Shown here one piece after another: positions 33,875-46,014 of a stretch of DNA of 64,000 bases (positions are counted from its first letter, which is position 1; each line of letters opens with the position of its first letter). This DNA comes from Megalopta genalis (lineage: Eukaryota; Arthropoda; Insecta; Hymenoptera; Halictidae), in NCBI RefSeq assembly GCF_051020955.1, contig NC_135014.1, positions 24,854,721 to 24,918,720 of the forward strand, given 5' to 3'. The translations under genes were made by a program, and so were the position numbers. The notes under the pieces are model-generated. The model had not been told where the DNA came from, searched no databases, and was given only the letters and a program-made list of their open reading frames with translations.

Positions 33875-35097
33875 GTGATTAAGTACTTATTGTCAATAGC
33901 ATCTAAATAATTACTGTCAATAGTGTCAGAGTACTTATTGTCAGTAATGTTCATTTAATTACTGTCAACATTGTGGAAGTACTTATTGTCAATATTATTA
34001 AAGTACTTATTGTCAATACTATTCAAGTAATTACTGTCAATAGTGTTCAAGTACTTATTGTCGATATTGTTCAAGTAATTACTGTCAATAGTGTGGAAGT
34101 ACTTATTGTCATTTGTGTTTAAGTACTTATTGCCAATACTGTACAAATAATTACTGTCAATAGTGTCCAAGTAATTTCTGTCAATAGTGTGGAAGTACTT
34201 ATTGTCATTTGTGTTTAAGTACTTATTGCCAATACTGTACAAATAATTACTGTCAATAGTGTCAAGGAATTTCTGTCAATAGTGACCAAGTACTTACTGT
34301 TGATACTGTCCAAGTAATTGCTCTCAGTATTGTGTAAGTATTTATTGTCACTAATGTCCAAGTACTTATTGTCAATACTGTCACACATGATTACTGTCAA
34401 TAGTGTGGAAGTATTTATTGTCACTAGTGGTTAAATATTCATTGTCAATACTATTCAAGTAATTACTGTCAATAATGTTCAAGTAATTACTGTCGATAGC
34501 GTGGAAGTACTTATTGTCATTTGTGTTTAAGTACTTATTGTGAATACTGTACAAGTAATTACTGTCAATAGTGTCCAAGTAATTCCTGTCAATAGTGTCC
34601 AAGTAATTTCTGCCAATAGTGACCAAGTACTTACTGTTGATACTGTCCAAGTAATTGCTCTCAATATTGTGGAAGTATTTATTGTCACTAATGTGTGTGT
34701 GTGTGTCCAAGTACTTATTGTCAATACTGTCCACATAATTACTGTCAACAGTGTGGAAGTATTCATTGTCACTAGTGGTTAAGTACTCATTGTCAATATT
34801 ATTCAAGTAATTACTGTCAATAGAGTTCAAGTGCTTATTGTCAATACTGTTCAAGTAATTACTGTCAATAGTGTCCAAGTAATTCCTGTCAATAGTGACT
34901 AAGTGCTTATTATCAATACTGTCCAAGTAATTACTGTCAATACTGTCCACGTAATTATTGTCAACAGTGTCGAAGTACTTCTCGTCAATGCTGTCCAAGT
35001 AATTACTGTCAATATCGTGAAAGTACTTATTGTCACTAACGTCCAAGTACTTATTCTCAACACTGACCAAATAATTCCTGTCAACATTGTCCAATTA
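33875..35097. repeat. 24-bp minisatellite of about 1.2 kb
   Basis: About 50 copies of a unit like AAGTACTTATTGTCAATAGT plus GTCC, alternating with AAGTAATTACTGTCAATAGT. The unit is a multiple of three, so frames stay open on both strands. The minus strand reads 8-residue repeats such as NYLDSIDN for 237 codons (34381-35094). A (TG)n insertion occurs at 34692-34706. Higher-order repeats are visible (34130-34260 against 34520-34650). Confidence 0.9.
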
Positions 35098-35100
35098 TAA

Positions 35101-35693
35101 TACCCGTTGTCAGCATCATCCGAGTACTTACAACGAATAGCGTCATCTTCGATTTTCAAACGAAGTTTTCCAACAGCCATTTATCGTTTCTAAATTGACA
35201 GCTGCCAGTCGCAGAGAATTGCCCGTAATTTCTGGAACATCGACGCGAATGTCCGCGCGGGTAATTCTGTTTACGTCGAAAAATCACGAGACCACTTCGT
35301 ACCGGCATCCTTTCACATTTATTTGCGCCGGCGACACGAAAATGCGGGCCGAAAAATTCCGGTGGTAACACAATCGTTAATTTTTTCCTTGGTATCGAGT
35401 TGACACAGCAGCGGTGGAAACATCGATACAACGGAAAGGTGAACAGTTGAATTTGCAAATCCCTTTATTGGAAACAAAACAATTAAAATTCTGCACATTC
35501 GAGCGTAGGATTGTTCGCATCGATCGCGTCGTCGTTCGCAAATAATCGAGCGACGCGCTCGCCGCGCTGCTTTTTTGCGTTTATCGCGACGTGCACCGTG
35601 TGCGGGAAAAATGCGTCGAATTGCACGCGGCTGACGACCGAGGGTTAAAGATAATGCAGTTTACGCTGCACCGTGTTTCGGTCTCTCTCTCTC

Positions 35694-35724
<31 letters not shown>

Positions 35725-36345
35725 TCCTCGTTGCTCGCGGCGACGTTTCTTCGCGAGGGAAACGTTTTCGCCACTTTTTTAAGAGGACCATGGTCACTGG
35801 CATTATACGACAGCTCACGAAGATATTCAAACACCTTTCGAATCACAATCAATTTTTTTCAAATTGATCGAAATTACTAGAACTTTTTCGAAGGCGTCAA
35901 AAGAACTAGTTCACCAAAATATGCACTTTTAAAAAAATTGCTGTCACTTAGAAGGACAAAGGAAAATAAAATACTCGCGGTTTTTCACTTTTCATCTCTG
36001 AACGTAAATTTAAACAATGTGTATTTATTTTTTCATTATTTCGGTTAACTTCTATGCGAGCTGTGTAACGTTGTTGCACGACGTGAACCGACGTCTGTCT
36101 GTAATTATAAAGAGAAACTGATACCGAATTTAATATCGTCGAATCGAATGCATTTTAATTTCCTCGTTATCGGATTCGTTTATATCGAAAATACAATTGT
36201 TGTTTCGAAGTTAAAATGGCTGCGAGTACGAAAGATGAAATGGAGAGTAATCGCTGGATTGCGGATTTTCTGCGTTTATGGAAAAAATGAGTAGCTGTAA
36301 TATTAAATTACAAAGACACGAGAAAAATCTGGTAACGCCGTCACG
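35101..36345. other. Intronic stretch with a Z-DNA-prone tract
   Basis: Mostly unrecognised. 35693-35725 is (CG)n followed by (TG)n, 33 bp of perfect alternating pyrimidine-purine. 36195-36230 has the AAAATGGCTnCGA motif of the short dispersed repeat seen at 3.16 kb. Confidence 0.55.
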
Positions 36346-36349
36346 CTAT

Positions 36350-37028
36350 TTTCGACTTATTAAAAGTGATTAAAAAACAGCTGTTCTATATTAGTTTATA
36401 AAAGTGACAATCGGACATTTACCCTGATTTTTAACAAATGTTATTGTAACATATGAATTGAATAAATAACTCAGAAATGTATCTTTACGATAGGCTGTTT
36501 TCGACTTATTTAACACTAGATTTACGAAGCACAAAAAACAGCTGTTCTATATTAGTTTATAAAAGTAACAATCAGACATTTATCCTGATTTTTAACAAGC
36601 GTTATATTAACATATCAATTGAATAAATAACTCATAAATGTATCTTTACGATAGGCTGTTTTCAACTTACTTAACGCTAGATTTACGAAGCACAAAAAAC
36701 AACTGTTCTATATTAGTTTATAAAAGTAACAATCGGACATTTATCCTGATTTTTAACAAATGTCATTGTAACATATGAATTGAATAAATACCTCATAAAC
36801 GTATCTTTACGATAGGCTGTTTTCGACTTATTTAACACTAGATTTACGAAGCACACAAAAAACAGCTGTTCTATATTAGTTTATAAAAGCAACAATCGGA
36901 CATTTATCCTGATTTTTAACAAGCGTTATATTAACATATCAATTGAATAAATAACCACTAAACGTATCTTGAAATCAATTAACTAAACCCGTCAATTCGA
37001 CGGGTCCCGAAAAATCTAGCGTCAAATT
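36350..37028 (+). mobile_element. Family C (piggyBac-like) element with internal 168-bp tandem amplification
   Basis: Four copies of a 165-170 bp unit: TTAACACTAGATTTACGAAG, CACAAAAAACAGCTGTTCTA, TATTAGTTTATAAAAGTAAC, CTGATTTTTAACAAGCGTTA, TATCTTTACGATAGGCTGTT. Then come the hairpin CCCGTCAATTCGACGGG (36988-37004) and the terminus AAAATCTAGCGTCAAATTA. Compare the intact element at 59557-59716. Confidence 0.7.
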
Positions 37029-37029
37029 A

Positions 37030-37870
37030 CCCAAAGAAACGAAGCTGTTATACGAATATAAACATTCATATGATTTCTGTTCCCTGCGATCGTCCCGCAC
37101 AATTTCGCTCTCGCGTGTAAAGAGACCCGCAGCCGAGTAATTGCCGCGTGTCCCTCTATTTATTCGTTCGCGAGCAATTTGAATCGCTTACGGGCCCGCC
37201 GTCAGACGTCGCCCGACGTCGAATCGGTATTCTATCGGCGCTTTATTGGCTCAACTTGTCTCCCCTAACTTTTATCCACACAATTGGCCCACTCCACAGT
37301 CCGGGAATGGCTCGGAGTGGCTAGGGAATAGTTTCGGGGTGGTCATGCTAGAAGGATAGCCGCCCCCGCGACGTTCTCCGTCGACGTACGCGCCGACGAC
37401 GTAAGGGGGAGGGAGGCGATTTCGGGAAGGGGCCTTTCGCGGCCGTTAAAATTCATCGGCCCGGATATTCCGGCGTGACGATAATATCGTTATTTATTGG
37501 GATCGGGCGCAATAGACACCGGACGCTGAGCGTAACGGGAAACAGGCGCAAACACAATGAATAAAGGACAAGTCGCAGCTGGATAAGCTGATTTACGAGC
37601 CACCGCCATTTGCTCTGCGATTTCATTTAATCCGATTCTACTACGGTTTAGTTAATCAGATATTACTAATTACGTAAATGGCGACGTAACCGGCTGCGAT
37701 AGGACGCAAATCATACGGCACTGGATTAGCGTTTCCTCTTTTCAGAGGAGCACCGGCTAATGTGTCATCGATCCCGCGCAAATCCCGCGACTCGATCGCT
37801 CGTTCCGCTCTGCAAAAATACGGGAGACCGTGGGAATTTCGAAGCGGAGTTTTTCTGTAATTATTAGTAT
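37030..37870. other. GC-balanced block, candidate intronic regulatory DNA
   Basis: Non-repetitive with even composition. 37560-37770 holds homeodomain-like sites: TAATCC (37628), TTAATCAG (37651), CTAATTACG (37665) and GGATTA (37723). No coding frame. Enhancer function is only a guess. Confidence 0.3.
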
Positions 37871-37909
37871 CATTTTGTCGGGGAAATATTCTGTACCAGC
37901 ATATCGTGT

Positions 37910-38042
37910 GTTGTATAATTATTATATGATTTAATTATTATATATAATATTATATAATATATTATATATTATATATATTATACGTATTATTATATAATAT
38001 ATATAATAATTGCACGGAAAATATCACAATATATATATATAT

Positions 38043-38123
<81 letters not shown>

Positions 38124-38130
38124 ATATTCT
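37910..38130. repeat. AT-rich stretch with long (TA)n tracts
   Basis: ATTATATATAATATTA palindromic sequence, then (TA)n from about 38031 to 38122 with one TTG interruption. Confidence 0.9.
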
Positions 38131-38847
38131 AAGAGAATAAATTACATGTTATATAAGTTTATTATAATATTGCTGACAATGATGATAAATAGACTGCGGA
38201 TTTTACGCGTATATGGCAAAATCGTTTAGTCACGAATTAAAACAGCGTAGAAATTAAAAGCATTTTAAAACGTCAATGTATTATTTTTAACTCATAAAGA
38301 TGACCCAAGGAAAAATTAAGTTTCGCTGACAATTTTTATTCGGCATTGAAATCCGCAGTCTGCTAATAAGCATTGTTAAATTATCGATCGTACAATATAT
38401 ATCGCGATGCAGAATTCAATTAATCTCCACTGTTTCATAAAAGACTGAACAACGAACGCGTAAAATAGCCCGGATCTTTGGTCCAAGAACCTTCGATTCC
38501 TTCGAACGCCGTTAAAACTATCGCAGGATATCAGCGTCGAGTTTCGAAAATGCAATTATCTCATGGAATAACTGATTACGCAAAGGTTCGTCAACGCGCT
38601 GTCTGGGATCGGCGCAAATATAGGGTGTCCTAAAATCGCTCGAAGTTGATAATTCAATGGAACGGGAAAATGTAGAAGTGAAAGCATTTGATCGAATAAT
38701 GGGTTCATTACGCTTTACCTTATTTTTAGACGCTGAGATTATCGTAGCCTCTATTCGTCTCGGTGGTATCTTGACGACAATATCGATTATTTAACGATGT
38801 TACAGATGTTCTTAACCGTGCTATCGATATTCATCGAACCGAATATA
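38131..38847. other. Intronic stretch with fragments of an ATCCGCAGTCT repeat
   Basis: TAGACTGCGGATTTT (38190) and AAATCCGCAGTCTGCTAAT (38350) lie in opposite orientations about 160 bp apart. The motif also occurs at 2660, 4300, 49045 and 50910. Likely ends of a degraded dispersed element. Confidence 0.45.
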
Positions 38848-39222
38848 CAAAATATTCCAAAAATGTCTCGCAATCCGGGAATGAAGGGTTCCTGAAGCCA
38901 TTTGAAGCAACTTTTTCCTCAGCGAAAATGCGATCCGTGGCTTCGTTTACGAGTTATTAACGAAAAACGGTGACCAATGAGAGGCGAGCTCGACTGGCGC
39001 GAGACGGCCAACGAGAGGCGAGCTCGGCTGGCGCGAGACGGTCGAGCCAATCAGCGGAACTGAGCCGCCTCGCGTCAGCCGAGCTCGTCTCTCATTGGCC
39101 GCCGTTTTTCGTTAATAACTCGTAAACGAAGCCGCGGAGAAAATTTTTGCAAAGGAAAAAGTTACTCCAAATGACCCGAGGAACTCGCCACCACGATTGC
39201 GAGATAGTTTTGGGACACCGTG
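38848..39222. mobile_element. Family A foldback MITE, copy 3
   Basis: CAAAATATTCCAAAAATGTC to GTTTTGGGACACCGTGT. The left stem segment with GAGGCGAGCTCG(A/G)CTGGCGCGAGACGG is directly duplicated (38972-39045). TA precedes the left end. Confidence 0.8.
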
Positions 39223-40220
39223 TGGACTGCGACAGCCGATGATGGCGGCAGTAGGCCGACAGTAGCGAACGCGGGCGCAGCGAAGAGGCTGGTTCCATTA
39301 TCCGGCAGCAATCCCGTCGCTCCCGAAACGCGTAGGTAGGCAGCCCGTAGGTTCTAAACGCCTCTCTATCCTTGGCTGTATTCTCCATTATTACTCCGCG
39401 GGTCGCGGCGGGCAGATAGCATTCGGCATTCGGCATTCAGCACGCAGGAGCCAGCCTCGCCGGCCGGTTTGTCCCATAATCCAAAGTTACTCCGACGATA
39501 AGCGTCCTTAATCCGAAGCTCTCGAAATTCTGTGATACCGAATCCCTTAATTGAGTATCCCCTAATCTCCGGAACATCGTAGTTGCGGGTCGATCAGCTG
39601 CGAGGTCGGTGTGCTCACCGGCCGGGCCCCGATTACGTACTTCTGCCGTCACCGATGGCGAATCTGTTGCGTCGTTATCGCGGCCGCGACTCCCTGAATG
39701 CCGTGGGTGCAACGTCCGCCGACGATAACTTCCCGCCAGCCCATTGACAGCCTGCCCCGATAACCTGCCGATTTATTCGCCTGTGTATTCGCGTCGATAA
39801 GCTCTCGAGCGTAAGAACCGCGTCGCTGGTCTTTGCCGGTCACCGGACTAGCGGAATCGCTCGATCGTTGACTCTATAGATCAATTCTCCCGGCGTTTCT
39901 ACATATTTTATCAACGGACTGTGCTAGACGTTTCTACGAATTTTATCGGTTAACTGTTCCAGACGTTCCCGCGGATTTTATCGGCGAACCGCTCTCTAGA
40001 CGTTTTCTACGTATTTCATCAATAAACCGCGGATATTTTGCATTTATATTTGAAACCGAGGACGCCGAATGCAAAACAGTCAAAATATTCAAGCTTGCCA
40101 CGGTGTCTCCGGTGGCTAGTTTTGGTTTATCTATTTAAAATTGCACCTTCTTGCTGTGGCGAACTCATCGATCCGTTTTATTTATTTATTCGTCGGGCAT
40201 CAACGGGTCGAATTCATTTG
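39223..40220. other. GC-balanced intronic block, no gene recognised
   Basis: Frames of up to 114 codons on the minus strand lack domains. 39860-40030 has a weak repeat of (T/G)CTAGACGTTT(C/T)TACG-n-TTTATC-type blocks at 39887, 39926, 39960 and 39998. Confidence 0.35.
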
Positions 40221-40965
40221 TAAGATTTCTGCAAAAAATTTCGTATAATAATGATGATAATAACGGTAATAGTAACATGATAATAAAATGAGAAAAATTG
40301 TTACAACGATTGCAATGGTCGTGTCAAGGTTATGTCAAGGTTTAAGTTTTATATAAAAAATTCCGTATGTTATTCCGTATGTAAAATGTTAATAAAATGA
40401 CAAAAATTGTTACAATGGTTACAATGGTTATATCAAGGCTTTGTCAAGGTTTAAGTTTTCTAGAAAAAATTTGGCATAATAATGATGATAATAACGATAA
40501 TAGTAAAATGATAATAAAATGACAAAAATTGTTACAACGGTTGTATCAAGATTCTGTCAAGGTTTAAGTTTTATAAAAAAATTTCGTATAATAATGATGA
40601 TAATAACGATAATAGTAAAATGTTAATAAAATGACAAAAATTGTTACAATGGTTACAATGGTTATATCAAGGCTATGTCAAGGTTTAAGTTTTCTAGAAA
40701 AAATTTGGCATAATAATGATGATAATAACGATAATAGGTCAAGGTTATCTCAACGTTATGTCAAGGTTTAAGTTTCCTAGAAAAAATTTGGCATAATAAT
40801 GATGATAATAACGATAATAGGTCAAGGTTATCTCAACATTATGTCAAGGTTTAAGTTTCCTAGAAAAAATTTGGCATAATAATGATGATAATAACGATAA
40901 TAGTAAAATGATAATAAAATGACAAAAATTGTTACAATGGTTACAACGGTTACATGAAATAAACG
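40221..40965. repeat. Tandem array of about 120 bp with deletion variants
   Basis: Seven copies containing ATAATAATGATGATAATAAC, AATAAAATGACAAAAATTGT, TACAATGGTTACAATGG and TATGTCAAGGTTTAAGTTTT. Two copies (near 40730 and 40815) lack the middle and are about 85 bp. The TGTCAAGGTTATGTCAA motif also occurs in the 20-kb array. Confidence 0.85.
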
Positions 40966-41705
40966 TCCAACTCAAGTATCTTAAAATAAGTACAGGAACC
41001 CACAGTTAATAATCGCTAATGACGTTACCCCTTTAATGGTCGTCACCAGGAAGCCATTAGTTGATAAACTAAACTTTCACTGTATTTCGGGTTCTTAGAA
41101 CGAAATCGATGAAAGTAGAAATTTGCATAAAGATGCAGACTGTACACGTAGTTATCAGGGCATGATAAATGAGTGTCCAGGCTTGCAATTAGTGATAGTC
41201 ATCGGTCGACCAAGTTTTTAACCGTGCTATTTTTAAATGTTCTGTTGCATAACTTCTAGAGCGCCATCGATTGCTAAAAACACTCACCTATTGCACCATA
41301 AAAGTGTTTAAATCCGCGTTTAAATTAGATTCGGTGAAATATTAATTACGGTTTATCAATTAATTACATAATATTAATTCAATTGTTAGGATTCAGTTCT
41401 TATATATCTCTGAAGACATTTTTCTGTTGCTTGAAATTTTGTACTTTACTAATAGAAGGGAATACGGCGGCTGTATAAAAATAAACAACTAAATAATTAA
41501 TAATACGAACACTCGAACGAATCATTTCTCCGATCGCTTCGTTCAGCCTTGATCGGGAATTTCAGTCGCGACGACGGGTTTCCGATACTTTCTTTTACGG
41601 TTCCCGATATTGTAAAAATATTTCTAGAAAAAAAAAGATTCAGATTATATTATAATACAAATCACACGAAATTTAAATAAATCCAGTCTTGCAATTGTTA
41701 CAAAA
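40966..41705. other. AT-leaning intronic stretch, nothing recognised
   Basis: No repeat, RNA gene or exon recognised. Confidence 0.4.
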
Positions 41706-41707
41706 TA

Positions 41708-41850
41708 ATGTACATTAGTTTTTATCGTCGCCGATTGTCAACAACTGCAAAACCGCGCCGCGAGACTCGAACAATCGTGTCTCCGCTTCCTAAATTTTCC
41801 ATTTCTGTTCACACGTTCCGCGACAATCGCAGAGAATTTACTGCGCTTTC
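41708..41850. mobile_element. Family B MITE, copy 7 (partial, diverged)
   Basis: CGATTGTCAACAACTGCAAA, GCCGCGAGACTCGAACAATC, GTGTCTCCGCTTCCTAAATT and AATCGCAGAGAATTTACTGC correspond to the right half of family B. Confidence 0.6.
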
Positions 41851-42885
41851 GCCACCAACAAACTCGGAGCCGCGGAGTCTAGAAAATCATTTTTCGGAAA
41901 TCCCCGGCGCAAGAAGAGCGCAGCTGTTATTCAAAGTTTCCCGACCGGGTTCGGCGGCCCTCGCCCCGCGAGTTACAGAGTTAAGCGCACTCCAGCGTTC
42001 AGGTGTTCTTTTGCCGGGGCGAACGAGGGGAGAGGGCTCTTGTTCGTGTATCACTGAGATCCGAAAGAAAGTACAACTCATCGGCAAAACATGCACCCCG
42101 CTCCGAAACACCGTCGCGTTTGTTATGGCGTGGCTCGCGATCCGGATGTTTCGCGCGCTCCATTCCTTGCACGCCCTGGTTGGATTAAACTTCGAGGTTT
42201 AATCGAGTTTGATCGCCACTTTCGCGACACAAATAATTCGATACGTTACAATGTTGCATGATATACCGTGTGCTGTGCTGGAGTACAATGATGAACCGAT
42301 GTGCAACGATATGCAACGATGTGCAACGATGTGCTGAATTACAACGTTGTGCAGTTGTTTAGATCGTTTAACCATGTTTGAAGCGGTTTTTATCGGTCGA
42401 TGATCGTTGCGATTCGTCTGTATTGAGTCGTTGCAATAGTAATTTCGGTTTTAAAGAAAGAAGACAGCTTGCAAAATAAACTCGAAATTATTATTATGGC
42501 AACGCGATAAATTAATACGCGAAATAAATTAACGCGATAAATTAATATCATAGAAGTATTTCGAGCTGTGATTAGTGGACACCGGATTTAATTCATTTGT
42601 AGGAAAATTGAGTAGATGACATATAATTCTATTATGTTTTTAAAAGAATTTAAGTATACAGTCGCGTTATTTTTTGTATGAAATTATTTGTATTAATTAC
42701 ATTACGTGATTTGATTGGACGTTGGTGTCACACACGTGTCCACTGTAATCTTTGAATATCGAATTACGAACGTTTCTCAGAATTCTTATTATTAATTTCA
42801 GTATAAAATTTGTCTGAACTTAATTTTCTTCGATCTTTATTATTCAGATTTTCGATTATTCCACGCAACAACGATGAAACTATAG
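41851..42885. other. Intronic stretch, no gene recognised
   Basis: A frame of 164 codons (41708-42202) begins inside the family B fragment and lacks domains. GATGTGCAACGAT repeats three times near 42297-42330. Confidence 0.35.
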
Positions 42886-42889
42886 AAGG

Positions 42890-43292
42890 ACATCGATTAG
42901 ACCTCGACTAATAATTAAATCAGATAATCGAAGTTCCATTGTCGATTTCGAATTCGGAGAATCGAAGTTCCACAGTCGATTTTGAATTCGAATAATAGAA
43001 TTTCCACTGTCAATTTCCAATATTCTATTCGAATATTATTTCGATATTCTAATTCCTATAATCGAAGTTCCACTGTCGATTTCGAATATTCTACTTCGAA
43101 TAATCGAAGTTACACTGTCGATTTCGAATTCGATTAATCGTAGTTCCACCGTCGATTTTGAATTCGAATAATCGAATTTCTACTGTCGATTTCGAATTCG
43201 AATAATCGAATTTCCACTGTCGATTTCGAATTCACATAATCGAACTTCCACTGTCGATTTCGAATTCGCATAATCGAATTTCCACTACAACA
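42890..43292. repeat. 34-bp tandem array
   Basis: About eleven copies of AATCGAAGTTCCACTGTCGA plus TTTCGAATTCGAAT, with variants ATTTCC for AGTTCC. (CA)n follows at 43392-43420. Confidence 0.85.
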
Positions 43293-43390
43293 CACTAGCG
43301 TCAGCCGCTTCGAAAATATCTTTCTCCAAAGATCCCAGTTCCATCGCGATCTTTGCTCCGCCGGCCTCCTGGATTTCCTGGTACGCGTAC

Positions 43391-43420
<30 letters not shown>

Positions 43421-43422
<2 letters not shown>

Positions 43423-44465
43423 TAGAGACCCGTATCTAGTAGTACGGTGCAAGGTTAATGCATGATGCATGTCGGTGATGCCGATAAAGTGTGCGATTGA
43501 TGGCGATAGAAACAGATAGGCAGTTCGCTGGATGCGCGGCTGTTTAGGCGCTTTGAGCGTGTTTGAAGCCGTTTGAGGTCGTCGGTATCTACTAGTTAGG
43601 TTCCTTTTCATCGGTGCCAGCTGCAGTCCCCCGGCACAAACAACTCGATCGAGGGGTTGTAATGGAATAACGCGGGAACGGACTGATCGTAGGAATCAGT
43701 TTATTCCGGCGGCCGCGTTAGAAGTCAACCGTGCAGCGCGTTCTAATGGAATCGCCTGTAACGATCGGTCCGTTGATCAAACGTTTAATCGGCGAGCGCA
43801 TTAGCGTGGGTGCCCGGCAGGGTCCCGGCGCGAAGGGTGCCCGCGTATCTCCCGGAGGAACCTTAAAACCCAGGTAATAACGAAAAACGGGCGCGGGTGC
43901 ATTAAGCCGAGATAATTTTTCATCCATATCCGCCCCATTAGCGGCCACCTCGTTCGATGCGACGCGACCGCCAAGGCTAGAGCGCGGCCAATGCGCCCGT
44001 GGCGACCATAATCAAGTCGAGTCCAGTTATTAACGAGAGTCCGGCCGAGTTTTCACCGTTCTCCTTTTTGCCGCGCCCCGTCTCGCCTCGTCTCGCCACG
44101 CATCGCCCCGCACATCGCACCGTTTTCGCTTCCTCCGTTCCGCTCTTTCCCGTTTTCCGCGAGCCCGTTCGTCGCGACAATCGCAAAAAAGTTCCGCGAC
44201 AACGACGCCTCGCGACCGCGAAAATTCTCTTCCGCAAACTTTCCGACGCCGGGCATTAATCTTCGCGGGCTCCTGCGCCGCCGCGATAATAATAACGACT
44301 CGTGTTTTCTATAATACCTGCTTACATTGCTAATATTGCCCGTGGAAATTAATTCGGCCCCTTCCACGGCCGAATCGATTATGCTACCGCCACACGGCGT
44401 TCCAACGCGTTTTGCGATTTTCGACGCTGTTCGCGCTGCAACGTTCTGGGTATCTGAGTTCAGCA
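43421..44465. other. GC-rich intronic block
   Basis: CpG-rich; frames of up to 104 codons on both strands lack domains. Regulatory potential cannot be judged by eye. Confidence 0.35.
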
Positions 44466-44468
44466 GAA

Positions 44469-45112
44469 TTTTATTCGGACGACGAATGAAAGAGAAAGGC
44501 TAACGGATTTTATTCGATACTGTCGAATAAATATTCGATCGAATAAAAATTTAGGTGAAGAACAATTTCTTCGAATAAGATTTTATTCGAATTAGAATTC
44601 GTTCGAATAAGAGTTTATTCGAATACAAATTCGTTTGCAGATTTTATTCGAATAAGAATTCGTTTAAAGATTGTATTCGAATAAGAATTCGTTTGAAGAT
44701 TTTATTCGAATAAGAATTCGTTCGAATAAGAGTTTATTCGAATAAGAACTCGTTCGAAGATTTTATTCGAATAAGAATTCGTTCGAATAAGATTTTGTTC
44801 GAATAATTGATTTGAATAAAAATGATAGAATGCAAAGTGCTTTTTCATAGTTTATCGATTTATTTCGTCTATATTACTTTCGTAAATTATTCGGTTAAAG
44901 AGTTCTTCGAACCATTCGAATAAAGAATTATTCGAATAAAGAATTTTTCGAATCATTCGTTATTATTCGAATTATTCAAATAAATCGATAGAATAAACTC
45001 AAGAAATAATAATAGCCTCAAGAAAACTTGAAATATTCGAAAAGCTCGAAATATTCGAAAAGCTCGAAATATTCGAAAAACTCGAAATATTCGACGAAAT
45101 TCGAATAATTGT
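44469..45112. repeat. TTCGAATAA-type satellite with element-like flank
   Basis: Begins with GATACTGTCGAATAAATATT and CGATCGAATAAAA, then dozens of TTCGAATAAGAATTCG and AAGATTTTATTCGAATAAG units. It ends with three AAAGCTCGAAATATTCG units (45037-45090). The TTCGAA palindrome makes it read alike on both strands. Confidence 0.8.
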
Positions 45113-46010
45113 CAGAATTTCCACTAGATATAAATATCGAGATACTCCTGTCATCATTAGATCGTAGAAATTTACGCTCCATTGTTAGATGGACAGAAAT
45201 TGAACTAAATGAAGATTCTCTTCTCTCGACGCTTTCAAGATTACATTAAAATTAAACGACATCATACCGCATTCTATGAACTTTTGATAAAAAGGAGCGA
45301 CGAATTACGACCATTTCATGCGGAAACATAATATTATTGTAAAATTACACGGCTGGTATCACAGGTAAGAATCCGAATGCGAGAAGCGAATTTAAGTGGA
45401 CGTATACGCGGAAAGTCCGCCGGTATTGTCAATTGTTAATGTCGTACGCACAAAGGGCGGCCCGTACAAAGGTGAATGAAAACAATCCGGTGTATTTTAA
45501 TGAACCTGAGTGTAACGCGTGCTAATTGAGGCACGATAATGTGATTAAATACCTGAGGAATCACTGAATAAAGAAATAAATGGCCCGTTGTTCGCCGAAG
45601 TGCGCTGGTTAATTTATCCCCGACAAATTAAAACATTTCATCAACCGTATTATATCAAGATTATTCTACACAAAAGAATTCATTATGTAATTGACAACTG
45701 TTCTTTGTATCCCTGCAATCCACTGAAGTGCATACGACATTTATGACGTTCTTTGAGCCACTTCGTTCACAAAAAGCCACATGCACTATATTTTTGATAT
45801 TTTTAACTAGGAAGCAGTATAGAGTAAATAAAAATCATTTTGCAGTTTTCGAGAAATTTGCTAAACGATTTTCCTAATAATGTGAATTTTTGTACGATTA
45901 CTGGACCGTACATTTCGTAGATTTGTGATTCGAAAAATAACCAGGTGAAACACCGGGCAATAAAGAAGTTCGAGGGATTGAAGAATACGTGCATTGCTAC
46001 TAATTAATTT
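45113..46010. other. Intronic stretch with an HMG-box-like site cluster
   Basis: Non-repetitive. 45340-45640 is compositionally even. Five ATTGT or ACAAAG/ACAAT motifs fall within 62 bp (45425-45486). No coding signal. Confidence 0.35.
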
Positions 46011-46014
46011 ACCT

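Noticed and set aside
34381..35094. 237-codon repeat protein on the minus strand as a real gene
   Set aside because: The 24-bp period keeps frames open passively. No promoter or unique flanking coding sequence was found. Kept only as a finding to test.
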